Positions 9,521-18,211 of a DNA stretch of 64,000 bases are shown piece after piece. The notes below the pieces were generated by a model that made no database searches, was not told where the DNA came from, and worked only from the letters and a program-made list of their open reading frames with translations. Both the position numbers and the translations under genes were made by a program. Origin of the DNA: Ruminococcoides intestinihominis (GTDB lineage: Bacteria; Bacillota; Clostridia; Oscillospirales; Acutalibacteraceae). The stretch is from contig NZ_JBBMEY010000001.1 in NCBI RefSeq assembly GCF_040096285.1, forward strand, positions 113,901-177,900, read 5' to 3'. Each line of letters opens with the position of its first letter. The first letter of the stretch is position 1.

Positions 9521-9912
9521 TGTACACCTGCTAAAGATAGTGAGATTTTCAGTACTTCTTTAAATAAAGGAATTGCCATTACAAGGGTAATTACTTTACC
9601 TGCAAAAGAAATTTGTGAGGACAATGAATTACAACCACTTTCCTTGCACATATCACAACAAAATTCCGTTAAGAAACATATGCCTGTACACTTTAGAAGA
9701 ATTGTTACATACTCAGTATTTATATTTACACTTTTGAATAGAAGATTTATGTAATCTACTACATCAACAATATAGTCAAGAATATAAAGTAAAACGATAA
9801 TTGAAGTTGTTATTATGATTATTAAGGATATTGATGGATGGGTATTTTTTAAGGCAATAGAAAGTACAAATGCAACAACTGCTACCGAACAGACTAATAA
9901 TATTTCGCTCAT
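9517..9912 (-). CDS. spoIIIAD: Stage III sporulation protein AD
   Basis: Small polytopic membrane protein of 131 residues, the usual length, with four hydrophobic segments. KCTGICFLTEFCCDMCKESG followed by SLSSQISFAGKVITL is the family's conserved central region. It overlaps both neighbours by four bases, in the canonical AC-AD-AE order. Its exact role in the channel is unsettled in the literature; here it is identified by order and family sequence. Confidence 0.93.
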   Translation of the reverse strand: MSEILLVCSVAVVAFVLSIALKNTHPSISLIIIITTSIIVLLYILDYIVDVVDYINLLFKSVNINTEYVTILLKCTGICFLTEFCCDMCKESGCNSLSSQISFAGKVITLVMAIPLFKEVLKISLSLAGVQ

Positions 9913-10103
9913 AAACCAAACACCGACTTTATTGTGTCAAATAATGTGCTGATTTGTGAAATTATCATCATTAGTGCTACTATTAGACCCATTATAGTGG
10001 TTAACAAGGCTTGTTCTTCTCTACCACTACGAATTAGCAATTGATTTAGCACTGCAACAATAATTCCTATTGCTGCAATTTTGAATATCATATCTACTTC
10101 CAT
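9909..10103 (-). CDS. spoIIIAC: Stage III sporulation protein AC
   Basis: Very small (64-residue) two-helix membrane protein. The first helix is near residues 5-24, a short loop holds RSGREEQA, and the second helix lies near 30-50; IFKIAAIGIIVAVLNQLL is typical of SpoIIIAC. It lies nine bases after spoIIIAB and overlaps spoIIIAD by four. Confidence 0.93.
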   Translation of the reverse strand: MEVDMIFKIAAIGIIVAVLNQLLIRSGREEQALLTTIMGLIVALMMIISQISTLFDTIKSVFGL

Positions 10104-10112
10104 AAAATCACC

Positions 10113-10589
10113 TTAAATAAATAACACTACAAATGCCAGTCCCAAAAACAGACCTAACATTCTGTAGAGTTTTCCTTTATTTTTTATGTCTTCTTTTGAG
10201 AGTTTATATTGTTCTGAAAAAAGTTCTTGATACATTTTTATATGGGATAATTCACCGTCAATATCTGTTGTTCCTAAATCTTTGAAAAATGATGATAAAA
10301 GTTCTCTATCTTTATTATTAAAATTGAGATTTTCTATTATTTTTTCATAGTAGTTATTTTCTGCATTTTTCAGTGGTGCAAGTTCATCATCGGCTAAGTT
10401 GAAAACAATTTCTTCTATATCATCTTTTCTAAATGTTATTGTTGCTTGTAATCTATTTAGGAACAGAAGTATTGTGGAAAGGTATTTTCTTCTTCTTTGT
10501 AATTTATAGGACATATAAAAGCCTATTGAAGTAAAGAAAGTGAATGCAAAAAACAAACCTATATATTTTAAAATCAATTTATTTACCAA
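10113..10589 (-). CDS. spoIIIAB: Stage III sporulation protein AB
   Basis: Membrane-associated protein of 158 residues with terminal hydrophobic helices and a soluble helical middle. It resembles type II secretion F-like proteins. LNRLQATITFRKDDIEEI and GKLYRMLGLFLGLAFVV at the C-terminus are characteristic. It overlaps spoIIIAA by 11 bases. It is thought to work with the SpoIIIAA ATPase at the base of the feeding-tube complex. Confidence 0.92.
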   Translation of the reverse strand: MVNKLILKYIGLFFAFTFFTSIGFYMSYKLQRRRKYLSTILLFLNRLQATITFRKDDIEEIVFNLADDELAPLKNAENNYYEKIIENLNFNNKDRELLSSFFKDLGTTDIDGELSHIKMYQELFSEQYKLSKEDIKNKGKLYRMLGLFLGLAFVVLFI

Positions 10590-11520
10590 TTTCTTTCATA
10601 CTGATTATTGAGTCAACTGTACAAGGAGTACCTATATTTTTCAGCATTACAACTGAAGAAAAGCCGTTAAGTTCTTGGAGTTTCTTAAAAATCACTTTGT
10701 TCTTTAGTTCAAACGGTGATGATGAATGAATGGTAGCTATGAAATTAACACCGGAATTAAGTCCATAAGAAATAGCTTTTACTTCTTCTTCGGTAACTAT
10801 TTCATCACAAACCACATAGTCAGGTGCCATATTTCTTACAGAATGTTCAATAGCATCTGTCTTTTTGTACATAGAATACACATCACAGTTACCTAAATCT
10901 TTGGTTAACTCACCTCTATAGGTTGAAGAAATTTCATTACGACTATCAATAACACAAACTTTCTTACCATAATTTAGAGAAAGTTCTCTTGCTAAATCCC
11001 TAATTAAAGTTGTTTTGCCTGAACAAGGCTTGCCACAAATTAAGATACTGCCAAAATTATTATTAAGTTGCTCAAGTAAATTTCTACTGCAACCTATATA
11101 CTCTCTTGCAATTCTAACATTTAAGGAAGTAATATCCTTTACATTAACTAAGTCACCTTTAGAATAGACACCTGTACCGGAAATACCCATTCTATGACCA
11201 CCATTAATAGTGATGAAACCATTTGAAATTTCTTGCTGACGGTTATACACAGAATATGTACAAGCTTTTGTAAAAGTTTCTGTAATTTCAATTTTAGATA
11301 CTTTAATGTAGTTTAGGTTGTTAAACAAATCAGCAGTAAAGGACTTGTCCGTTAAATAGTAAGTTACACTTTCACAAGTTAAGGCAACAGGTCTGTTAGT
11401 TCGTAAACGAATTTCCTGAATATTTTCCTTGATTTCACTAGGTAGTTTACTGATTGAATGTACAATTCTTTCCGGTAAAATCTTGAAAATATCCTTTAAC
11501 ACATCATAAGTTTTGTCCAT
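10579..11520 (-). CDS. spoIIIAA: Stage III sporulation protein AA, secretion-type ATPase
   Basis: Cytoplasmic ATPase that energises the mother-cell SpoIIIA channel. The Walker A is ICGKPCSGKTTLIRD, the Walker B region is DYVVCDEIV with the catalytic acid, and GHRMGISGTG lies in the N-terminal domain. I choose ATG 11520 (313 residues) because AAAGGA is 9 bases upstream; the ATG at 11529 touches that site. It is first gene of the operon, behind a sigma-E-like promoter that overlaps the ligA terminator. Confidence 0.95.
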   Translation of the reverse strand: MDKTYDVLKDIFKILPERIVHSISKLPSEIKENIQEIRLRTNRPVALTCESVTYYLTDKSFTADLFNNLNYIKVSKIEITETFTKACTYSVYNRQQEISNGFITINGGHRMGISGTGVYSKGDLVNVKDITSLNVRIAREYIGCSRNLLEQLNNNFGSILICGKPCSGKTTLIRDLARELSLNYGKKVCVIDSRNEISSTYRGELTKDLGNCDVYSMYKKTDAIEHSVRNMAPDYVVCDEIVTEEEVKAISYGLNSGVNFIATIHSSSPFELKNKVIFKKLQELNGFSSVVMLKNIGTPCTVDSIISMKEIGK

Positions 11521-11541
11521 AAATTTCATTCCTTTCTGTAA

Positions 11542-11570
11542 ATCATATGTTTATGGGCAAAAAAATATGA
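11542..11570 (-). promoter_or_regulatory. Sigma-E-like promoter of the spoIIIA operon
   Basis: On the minus strand TCATATT (11564-11570), a 14-base spacer and CATATGAT (11542-11549) match the sigma-E pattern (about KMATATT, 13-15 bases, CATACAAT-like), as expected for a mother-cell operon. The -35 element lies inside the 3' arm of the ligA terminator. No good sigma-A promoter is visible in the gap. Confidence 0.5.
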
Positions 11571-11599
11571 CTACTAACTGATAAACAATTAGTAGTCAT
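11559..11599 (-). terminator. Intrinsic terminator of ligA
   Basis: A perfect 11-bp stem (ATGACTACTAA at 11567-11577 with its complement at 11589-11599) is followed in the minus direction by a run of seven T. Confidence 0.85.
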
Positions 11600-11613
11600 A
11601 AAAAATTATTAAA

Positions 11614-13599
11614 TTAACTTTCCAGCATATTTAGAAGTTGTTCTTCTGTAATAATAGTAACACCTAGGTTTTGGGCTTTTGTTAGTTTACTACCTGCCTC
11701 TTCACCTGCTACTACATAGCTGGTTTTTTTACTTACAGATGATGAAGTTTTACCACCGGCATTCTCTATCATCTTTGAAGCCTCACTTCTTTTTAAGGTT
11801 GGAAGTGTACCTGTTAGAACAAATGTAAGTCCGGCGAATTTGCCTTCTTCTGACTTTTTCTCTACAGGTGGCATCTTTACACCACATTCTTTTAGTTCTT
11901 TAATTAGGTTGATACTTTCTTCATGGCTAAAATATTCTACAATACTTTCAGCCATAACAGTACCAAAACCATCAATGTTGGTGTAATCTTCAACTTTACT
12001 GTTCATTATATTCTCAATAGTTAAAAGGTTATCACAAAGTAATTTTGCAGCCTTTTGACCTATATGACGGATACCTAAAGCAAAAATAAGTCTGTATAGT
12101 TCTTGCTCCTTTGACTTTTCAATAGAGTCAATTAAGTTTAGAGCTGACTTTTCAGCCTTTCTTTCAAGTCCTAATACATCCATAGGAGTAAGTTTATACA
12201 AATCTACCGGTGACTTAACCAAAGAAGAATTTACAAGTTGCTCAAGTACTGCCGGACCTAAGCCCTCAATATCCATTGCATCTCTACTTACAAAGTGGAT
12301 TAAGTGTCTTAGTAACTGTGCCGGACATTCAGTATTTGTACAACGAATTGCTGCCTCTTCACCATCTCTAGTAACTTTACTGCCACAAGACGGACATACT
12401 GTTGGGAATACATATGGCACAGTATTTTCTCCATGAGATTTTAGAGAAACAACTTCCGGAATAATTTCACCGGCTTTACGGATAATTACAGTATCACCAA
12501 TACGAATATCCTTTTCCTTGATAAAATCTTCATTATGAAGAACTGCACGACTAACAGTTGTGCCTGAAATAAATACCGGTTCAAAAATGCCTACCGGTGT
12601 TAATGCACCTGTTCTGCCAACATTAATTTCAATATCAAGAAGTTTAGTTTCTTTTTCTTCAGGTGGGTATTTATATGCTTCTGCCCATTTAGGAAATTTA
12701 GCAGTTGCACCTAATAATTCTCTCTGAGAAAAATCATCCACTTTAACTACTGCACCGTCAATAGGGAAACCAAATGTACCACGAATATTATTGATTCTTT
12801 CAATTTCATCAATAACATCTTCCATATTGTCATATCTATTATAGAATGGAGCAGTTGGAAAACCCAGTTCTGTTAAATAATCAAGGCTTTGCTTATGACT
12901 TGTCAAAGTTACACCTCTGATTTGCTGAATATTAAATATAAAAATATCTAGGTTTCTTTGAGCAGTAATTTTAGAATTTTTCTGTCGCAAAGAACCGGCA
13001 GCAGCATTACGAGGGTTTTTGAAAGGCTTTTCTTCGTTATCCTCTTGAATCTTCAGAAGTTTTAGGAAGTTATCATCGGACATATAAACTTCACCACGAA
13101 CTTCAAGATACTCAGGTGCATTCTTTAGTCGTTTAGGTAAAGACTTAATTGTGATTAAGTTATCTGTAATATCTTCACCAACAAAACCATCACCTCTTGT
13201 TGAACCTCTGACAAATACACCGTTCTCGTATTCACAAGAAACAGAAAGTCCATCAAACTTAGGTTCAACTACATAAAGTGGATTTTGTACTACTTCTCTG
13301 ACTTTACGGTCAAAATCAAGAAGTTCACCGTGACTAAATGAATCATGAAGGCTCATCATTTGTACTGTATGAGTAACTTCACTAAACTTTTCACCTGCAC
13401 TGCCACCAACCTTTTGGGTTGGTGAGTCTTTCTTTAATAGTGTTGGAAACTGCTTTTCAAGGTCCTCAAGTTCTCTTAAAAGTTTATCATATTCATAGTC
13501 ACTGATTTCAGGGTTATCCTGATTATAATATAAATTGTTGTGGTAGTTTAGAAGATTGGTTAATTCTTCTACTCTACTTTTCGCATTATTAATATCCAT
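11614..13599 (-). CDS. ligA: NAD-dependent DNA ligase LigA
   Basis: Seals nicks in replication and repair using NAD+. The 661 residues hold all the expected parts: Ia domain with YNQDNPEISDYEYD, the adenylation lysine in EPKFDGLS (KxDG, near residue 115), the OB fold, a four-cysteine zinc finger (CPSCG ... CTNTECPAQ), helix-hairpin-helix repeats, and a C-terminal BRCT domain from about residue 586. It begins three bases after the HD-domain gene and ends at a strong terminator, so it is the last gene of a three-gene unit. Confidence 0.98.
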   Translation of the reverse strand: MDINNAKSRVEELTNLLNYHNNLYYNQDNPEISDYEYDKLLRELEDLEKQFPTLLKKDSPTQKVGGSAGEKFSEVTHTVQMMSLHDSFSHGELLDFDRKVREVVQNPLYVVEPKFDGLSVSCEYENGVFVRGSTRGDGFVGEDITDNLITIKSLPKRLKNAPEYLEVRGEVYMSDDNFLKLLKIQEDNEEKPFKNPRNAAAGSLRQKNSKITAQRNLDIFIFNIQQIRGVTLTSHKQSLDYLTELGFPTAPFYNRYDNMEDVIDEIERINNIRGTFGFPIDGAVVKVDDFSQRELLGATAKFPKWAEAYKYPPEEKETKLLDIEINVGRTGALTPVGIFEPVFISGTTVSRAVLHNEDFIKEKDIRIGDTVIIRKAGEIIPEVVSLKSHGENTVPYVFPTVCPSCGSKVTRDGEEAAIRCTNTECPAQLLRHLIHFVSRDAMDIEGLGPAVLEQLVNSSLVKSPVDLYKLTPMDVLGLERKAEKSALNLIDSIEKSKEQELYRLIFALGIRHIGQKAAKLLCDNLLTIENIMNSKVEDYTNIDGFGTVMAESIVEYFSHEESINLIKELKECGVKMPPVEKKSEEGKFAGLTFVLTGTLPTLKRSEASKMIENAGGKTSSSVSKKTSYVVAGEEAGSKLTKAQNLGVTIITEEQLLNMLES

Positions 13600-13601
13600 A
13601 A

Positions 13602-14198
13602 TTATCTTTTATTCACTTCAGAAGTGCCCTTTTCCCTTAAATATGTTGACTCTAAGTCTGCAAGATGAAGTTTTACTGCTAATGGGTATTTATCATATGC
13701 CTGGCTAATAGAAAAGCCACCACCTTCATCAAAACCACCCATATGCCAACGAATTGCCATAGCTTCATCAAGTCTTAGGCGCATTTTTCTTTCAATTAAA
13801 AATACTGATTTTTCACCATGACCGTATGGAAATTTATCATCAATGGTAAAGTAAGGGACTTTCTCCCATTTACCTGTTTCTTCATTTTTAGAATTACGCA
13901 TACTTACTGTATAAAATTCAGCTTTACACAAATCGTGAAGTAATGATGAAATAGTGAAACTTTCAATATCATCGGTTTCTTCATCAAAATGCTTATCCAT
14001 TAAGGTATGATATACAGAAAGTGAATGTGCGCAAAGACCACCTTCACAAGCATTGTGATAACGAGTACTTGCAGGTGCTGTGAAGAAATCTGTCTTTTCA
14101 ATCCACTTTAGTAGTTCTTCACTACCTTCTCTGTGGATATTTTCTTTATATATTCTGATAAATTCTTCTTTATTAGTTTGGATGTCAAATGTGTTCAT
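13602..14198 (-). CDS. HD-domain hydrolase (YhaM C-domain-like)
   Basis: HD-superfamily metal-dependent phosphohydrolase of 198 residues. HNACEGGLCAHSLSVYHT supplies the first histidines, LLHDLCKA the HD pair, and IRWHMGGFD a further metal ligand. The arrangement resembles the HD domain of the 3'-5' exoribonuclease YhaM, but the OB fold is missing, so the substrate is open. I start at ATG 14198, with AGGAG six bases upstream; the ATG at 14204 abuts that site. It sits four bases after the YwlG-like gene's stop region and three before ligA, implying co-transcription. Confidence 0.8.
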   Translation of the reverse strand: MNTFDIQTNKEEFIRIYKENIHREGSEELLKWIEKTDFFTAPASTRYHNACEGGLCAHSLSVYHTLMDKHFDEETDDIESFTISSLLHDLCKAEFYTVSMRNSKNEETGKWEKVPYFTIDDKFPYGHGEKSVFLIERKMRLRLDEAMAIRWHMGGFDEGGGFSISQAYDKYPLAVKLHLADLESTYLREKGTSEVNKR

Positions 14199-14207
14199 AT
14201 TCATCTC

Positions 14208-14759
14208 CTAAAGTAAATTTTCATCATATACAGCTCTTACACCACCAATAAACTTTGGTCGAGTACGAGCAGCAATAATTCTTGCTTCACCGATAAATTT
14301 ATTCTTTAGTTTTAGAGGTACTGCAGTTTCTTTTAGGTGCATACCGATTAATACACCACCAATATCAATACCTGCATCAGCCTTAATATGTTCAACCATT
14401 ACCGGGTTATCAAAAAGTTCATAAGCTGTTGTAGCTGATGAACCACCTGCCTTTGGCTGAGGAATTACATTTACTTGTGGTAAAGATAATTTATCAGCAA
14501 GTTCTTTTTCTACTACTAAAGCTCTGTTAAGATGTTCACAACACTGTACTGCCATATAAACACCCATTGACTTTAGCTTTGGATAAAATACGCTGTAAAC
14601 TTCTTTAGCTAGGTTAAGGTTGCTATCAGTACCCATAGGGTTACCATGAATCTCTGATGTTGAACAACCGATTACAAGAATATCACCGGACTTTAGCTTT
14701 GCCTTTTCAATTACTTCATCAAATACTTCTTTTGTTTGTGACTTTACATCTGTTTTCAT
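14208..14759 (-). CDS. YwlG/TIGR01440 family protein (UPF0340)
   Basis: Conserved Firmicute protein of unknown function, 183 residues. Recognised from VIGCSTSEIHGNPMGTDSN, VQCCEHLNRALVVE and PQPKAGGSSATTAY; the cysteines and histidine in CCEHLN look like a conserved functional site. The start is ATG 14759, with GAGGTGAG four bases upstream; an in-frame GTG nine bases earlier lies inside that site. It heads the HD-ligA unit. Known members are linked to neither a defined enzyme nor a pathway. Confidence 0.88.
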   Translation of the reverse strand: MKTDVKSQTKEVFDEVIEKAKLKSGDILVIGCSTSEIHGNPMGTDSNLNLAKEVYSVFYPKLKSMGVYMAVQCCEHLNRALVVEKELADKLSLPQVNVIPQPKAGGSSATTAYELFDNPVMVEHIKADAGIDIGGVLIGMHLKETAVPLKLKNKFIGEARIIAARTRPKFIGGVRAVYDENLL

Positions 14760-14812
14760 AATACTCACCTCAAGTAAAATATATCACAAAATAAAAATAT
14801 AAAATGCAAATT

Positions 14813-14869
14813 AAGGCACCATAACGGTGCCTTATTTCACAAAAAAGAGGCATCAATAAAGATGCCTCT
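14813..14869 (-). terminator. Tandem terminator hairpins after ispH-S1
   Basis: Two hairpins in the 120-base gap. In the minus direction the first stem is a perfect 9 bp (14846-14854 with 14861-14869) followed by six T, a good terminator for ispH-S1. A second perfect 8-bp stem (14813-14820 with 14826-14833) follows, with a weaker T-rich tail. Confidence 0.8.
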
Positions 14870-14879
14870 CAAAAATCAA

Positions 14880-16856
14880 TTATTCAGCAACTTCTGCTGT
14901 GTCTTCAGCTTTGTCAGCTTCTTCAGGTAGAAGTGCACGCATTGAAAGAGAAACTCTCTTCTTATCAAAGTCAATAGCAATAATCTTTGCTTCAACTTCC
15001 TGACCTACAGAAAGAACATCCTGAGGCTTGTCGATTCTCTTGTTAGCAATCTGGCTAATGTGAATTAGACCGTCAATACCAGGAATAATGTTAGCAAATG
15101 CACCGAATGTTGTTAGACCAACAATCTTGCACTTAACTACAGAATCAACCGGATATTTATTCTTAAGAATGAACCATGGGTTGTCTTCTTCCTTCTTATA
15201 GCCTAGAGAAATCTTCTTTGTTTCTTCGTTAATGTCCTTAATGTAAACTTCAACTTCGTCACCAACATTAACAACTTCTGATGGATGCTTAATTCTTGAC
15301 CAGCTTAGTTCGCTAATATGAATCATACCATAAACGCCACCGATGTCAACGAATGCACCGTAGCTTGTTAAAGACTTAACAACACCCTTGTAGTGGTTGC
15401 CAACTGCTAGTGTTTCAAGTAGCTTAGCCTTTTCTTCAGCTCTCTTTTCCTTTAGAACAGACTTAATAGAACCGATAGCTCTCTTTCTTCTGCCCTTTCT
15501 TGAAACTTCTAGAAGTCTGTACTGTACTTCCTTACCAACTAGTGCTGATGGGTCTTCATCTCTTGAAAGTGTAGCCTGTGAAGCTGGGATAAAGATTCTG
15601 TTGCCCTTTAGCATAACGATGATACCACCGTTAACAGCTTCGATAACCTTACCTGTGAAGATTTCGTCGCTACCGTTAAGTGCTTCAAGTTCTTCCCAAT
15701 TCTTTTGAGCGTCAACTCTCTTCTTAGAAAGCATAATTGTGCCTTCCTGGTCGTTAGTCTTCATAATTAGAAGTTCAATTTCGTCGCCAACCTTTAGAAC
15801 ATCCTGAGCAGTTTCAGTTGGGTCATATGAAATTTCGTCTTTTGGAATAAAACCAGCCTGTTTTCTACCAACATCAACTGATACATCACCATTAGGAGCG
15901 ATGCTCATAACAGTACCCATAACCCTCTCATTTGTATTCATACTTTTTAGAGATTCTTCTAGCATCTCCTCAAAGCTTAGTTCATTTTCATTTACGCTGG
16001 ATGTATTTACTTCACTCATCTTATCCAGTACCTCCTTAATAATCCTTGCCGGTGTAGATGCACCTGCAGTTACGCCAATACTATCTGCTTTCTTCACCAT
16101 TTCAAGTGGGAGTTCATCAGCTGTTTCAATGAAAAAAGTATTTTCACAGTTGGATGAACAGATACTATACAGCTTGAAAGAGTTGGAACTGTGCTTATCG
16201 CCAATAACAAACATTAAGTCAACTGACTTTGAGATATTGGCTGCTTCTCTCTGACGTATAGACGTTGCATTACATATTGTATCAAAAATTTTTGTATTTG
16301 TATAGACATTTTTCAAACTTTTTAAACTTTTTTCCCATTCTTTTAGGTCAAAAGTAGTTTGAGCCACAATTTTTATGGTTTTATAATTCTTTTGAGGAAT
16401 TATACTAAATAATTCCTGTAATTCCTCTTGATTTTTAAAGGTGTAACACTTTGACTTACAGTGTCCCATTATGCCTTGAACCTCAGGATGGTTCTTGTCA
16501 CCGGCAATAATAACAATACTATCATCATCTGTTTCACTTACAATTTTATGTATTTTAGAAACAAATGGACAAGTAGCATCAATATAGTCAAGGTGTCTTT
16601 CATTAATTTCATCAACAATAGACTGTGGCACACCATGGGAACGAATTACAATAGTTTCATTCTCTTTTGCTTCACTAATCTTGTCTATTGTTCTGACACC
16701 TTTTTCTCTAAGTTCATTAACCATTTGCATATTATGGATAATAGGACCTAAAGTACAAGCCGGTTTATTTTCGTCAATCAATTTATAGAGAATGTTTATT
16801 GCTCTATTTACACCAAAACAAAATCCTGCTGACTCAGCAACAATAATCTTACTCAT
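14880..16856 (-). CDS. ispH: IspH (HMBPP reductase) fused to four S1 RNA-binding domains
   Basis: Bifunctional fusion of 658 residues. Residues 1 to about 280 are IspH/LytB, the [4Fe-4S] enzyme making IPP and DMAPP in the last MEP-pathway step: cluster cysteines lie in SAGFCFGVNRA, DATCPFVSKIH and TICNATSIRQREA, with GPIIHN as a substrate-site motif. A short acidic linker follows. From about residue 305 come four S1 OB folds, of which the third (SYGAFVDIGGVYGMIHISEL) and fourth (TFGAFANIIPGIDGLIHISQ) are most canonical. The fusion is known in clostridia, where it is annotated as IspH/RpsA. It is co-transcribed with plsC and cmk (one-base overlaps) and ends in a terminator. Confidence 0.95.
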   Translation of the reverse strand: MSKIIVAESAGFCFGVNRAINILYKLIDENKPACTLGPIIHNMQMVNELREKGVRTIDKISEAKENETIVIRSHGVPQSIVDEINERHLDYIDATCPFVSKIHKIVSETDDDSIVIIAGDKNHPEVQGIMGHCKSKCYTFKNQEELQELFSIIPQKNYKTIKIVAQTTFDLKEWEKSLKSLKNVYTNTKIFDTICNATSIRQREAANISKSVDLMFVIGDKHSSNSFKLYSICSSNCENTFFIETADELPLEMVKKADSIGVTAGASTPARIIKEVLDKMSEVNTSSVNENELSFEEMLEESLKSMNTNERVMGTVMSIAPNGDVSVDVGRKQAGFIPKDEISYDPTETAQDVLKVGDEIELLIMKTNDQEGTIMLSKKRVDAQKNWEELEALNGSDEIFTGKVIEAVNGGIIVMLKGNRIFIPASQATLSRDEDPSALVGKEVQYRLLEVSRKGRRKRAIGSIKSVLKEKRAEEKAKLLETLAVGNHYKGVVKSLTSYGAFVDIGGVYGMIHISELSWSRIKHPSEVVNVGDEVEVYIKDINEETKKISLGYKKEEDNPWFILKNKYPVDSVVKCKIVGLTTFGAFANIIPGIDGLIHISQIANKRIDKPQDVLSVGQEVEAKIIAIDFDKKRVSLSMRALLPEEADKAEDTAEVAE

Positions 16857-17539
16857 TACTTATCTTTTCTATCCATTTCTCTAAATTTTGAGATTTGCTC
16901 TATAATAATTCTTGAAGCCTCTCTATATTCTCTTGGTGAAGGTTCTTCATCATTTGAGAAGCCTAGATCTTCATAAGAAAGTGGTTTACCGATATGGATA
17001 ACACGCTTTGCAAAAATATTTTTCTTGTTACCAACAATTGTGATACACATTGGTACAACCGGTGCTTTGGTTTGACGGGCAATTACTGCACAACCACTTC
17101 TTGGTCTCATAAGTTCACCGGTTTTTGTTCTGCCACCTTCAATGAAGATTGTCATAACTTTACCGTCATTGATTAAATCTTCACCTGTTGCAATAGCTTT
17201 ACCGTCATTTGCACCTCTTGTTACAGGAAATGCACCAAGCATCTTAATCAGTCCACCAAAAAATTTATTTTTAAACAGTTCAACCTTTGCCATAAAATAT
17301 ACTCTTCGTTTATGAGTTAAACCAACAAATACAGGGTCTGTATTTGAAAGATGGTTTGATGCAATAATATAACTACCATTCTTTGGAAGTTCACATTCTC
17401 TGATTACTGTGTATCTGTATAGTAACTTAAAAATACAAATTACGATAGCTCTACAAGCAAAATAAAAGGCCTTATGCTCTTTAATTTTTGCCGGTTCATT
17501 GTTTGTTACATTCTGTGTTTCTTTTTTCTGTTCACTCAT
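16856..17539 (-). CDS. plsC: 1-acyl-sn-glycerol-3-phosphate acyltransferase
   Basis: Adds the second acyl chain to lysophosphatidic acid in phospholipid synthesis. The catalytic HX4D box is NHLSNTDP and the glycerophosphate-binding motif is FIEGGRTKTG; VPMCITIVGNK follows. A hydrophobic segment near residues 28-45 would anchor it to the inner membrane face. The 227-residue length fits. It shares one base with cmk before it and one with ispH-S1 after it; the cmk-plsC-ispH-rpsA order is typical of clostridia. Confidence 0.94.
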   Translation of the reverse strand: MSEQKKETQNVTNNEPAKIKEHKAFYFACRAIVICIFKLLYRYTVIRECELPKNGSYIIASNHLSNTDPVFVGLTHKRRVYFMAKVELFKNKFFGGLIKMLGAFPVTRGANDGKAIATGEDLINDGKVMTIFIEGGRTKTGELMRPRSGCAVIARQTKAPVVPMCITIVGNKKNIFAKRVIHIGKPLSYEDLGFSNDEEPSPREYREASRIIIEQISKFREMDRKDK

Positions 17540-18207
17540 TACATTCTCTCCTTTATAACTTTTAGGAGAAGTTCCTTAGAACCTTCAAAGTCATAGTCAC
17601 TTGTATCAACAAGAACACTATCCTCAGCAGGTTTTAGTGGTGCAATTTCTCTATGACTGTCTTGATAATCTCTCTGATTAACATCTTTTAGCACTTCTTC
17701 ATAAGTTGAGTCAATGCCTTTTTCTATATTTTCTTTGTGTCTTCTCATAGCTCTTTTTTCAGGAGAAGCAGTTAAGAAAATTTTAATCTTGGCATCAGGT
17801 AAAACAACTGTGCCAATATCTCTGCCATCCATAATAACATTATCACTTTTAGCCATATTTCTCTGTAAATCTAAAAGAAATGCTCTTACTTCCGGAATAG
17901 CAGAAACTGCTGAGGCAAACATACTGGCCTCAGGTGTTCTGATATAACTTGAAACATCTTCACCGTTAAGTAGAACAATCTGTGTTCCTTCATCATTAAA
18001 ACTTAACTTAACATCAATATCATTAAGCATTGAGATAATCTCTGCTTTATCTTCTTTCTTTAGTCCTTTACGAGATGCCGCAAGACCAATAGTTCTGTAC
18101 AAAGCACCTGTATCAACATAAATAAAAGAAAGTTCCTTAGCAACTTCCTTTGAAAGTGATGACTTACCTGCACCGGCAGGTCCATCAATAGCAATAGCAA
18201 TAGACAT
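17539..18207 (-). CDS. cmk: Cytidylate kinase
   Basis: Phosphorylates CMP and dCMP. It has the P-loop AIDGPAGAGKSSLSKE at the N-terminus, YVDTGALYRTIGL (substrate site), MDGRDIGTVVLPDA (conserved DGRDIGT) and RQRD-like NQRDYQDS near the C-terminus. At 222 residues it is of standard length. It starts four bases after the FAD oxidoreductase gene and overlaps plsC by one base. Confidence 0.96.
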   Translation of the reverse strand: MSIAIAIDGPAGAGKSSLSKEVAKELSFIYVDTGALYRTIGLAASRKGLKKEDKAEIISMLNDIDVKLSFNDEGTQIVLLNGEDVSSYIRTPEASMFASAVSAIPEVRAFLLDLQRNMAKSDNVIMDGRDIGTVVLPDAKIKIFLTASPEKRAMRRHKENIEKGIDSTYEEVLKDVNQRDYQDSHREIAPLKPAEDSVLVDTSDYDFEGSKELLLKVIKERM

Positions 18208-18211
18208 AATT

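Noticed and set aside
15397..16254. Plus-strand frames opposite ispH-S1
   Set aside because: Shadow frames of a well-identified gene with no ribosome site or family match.
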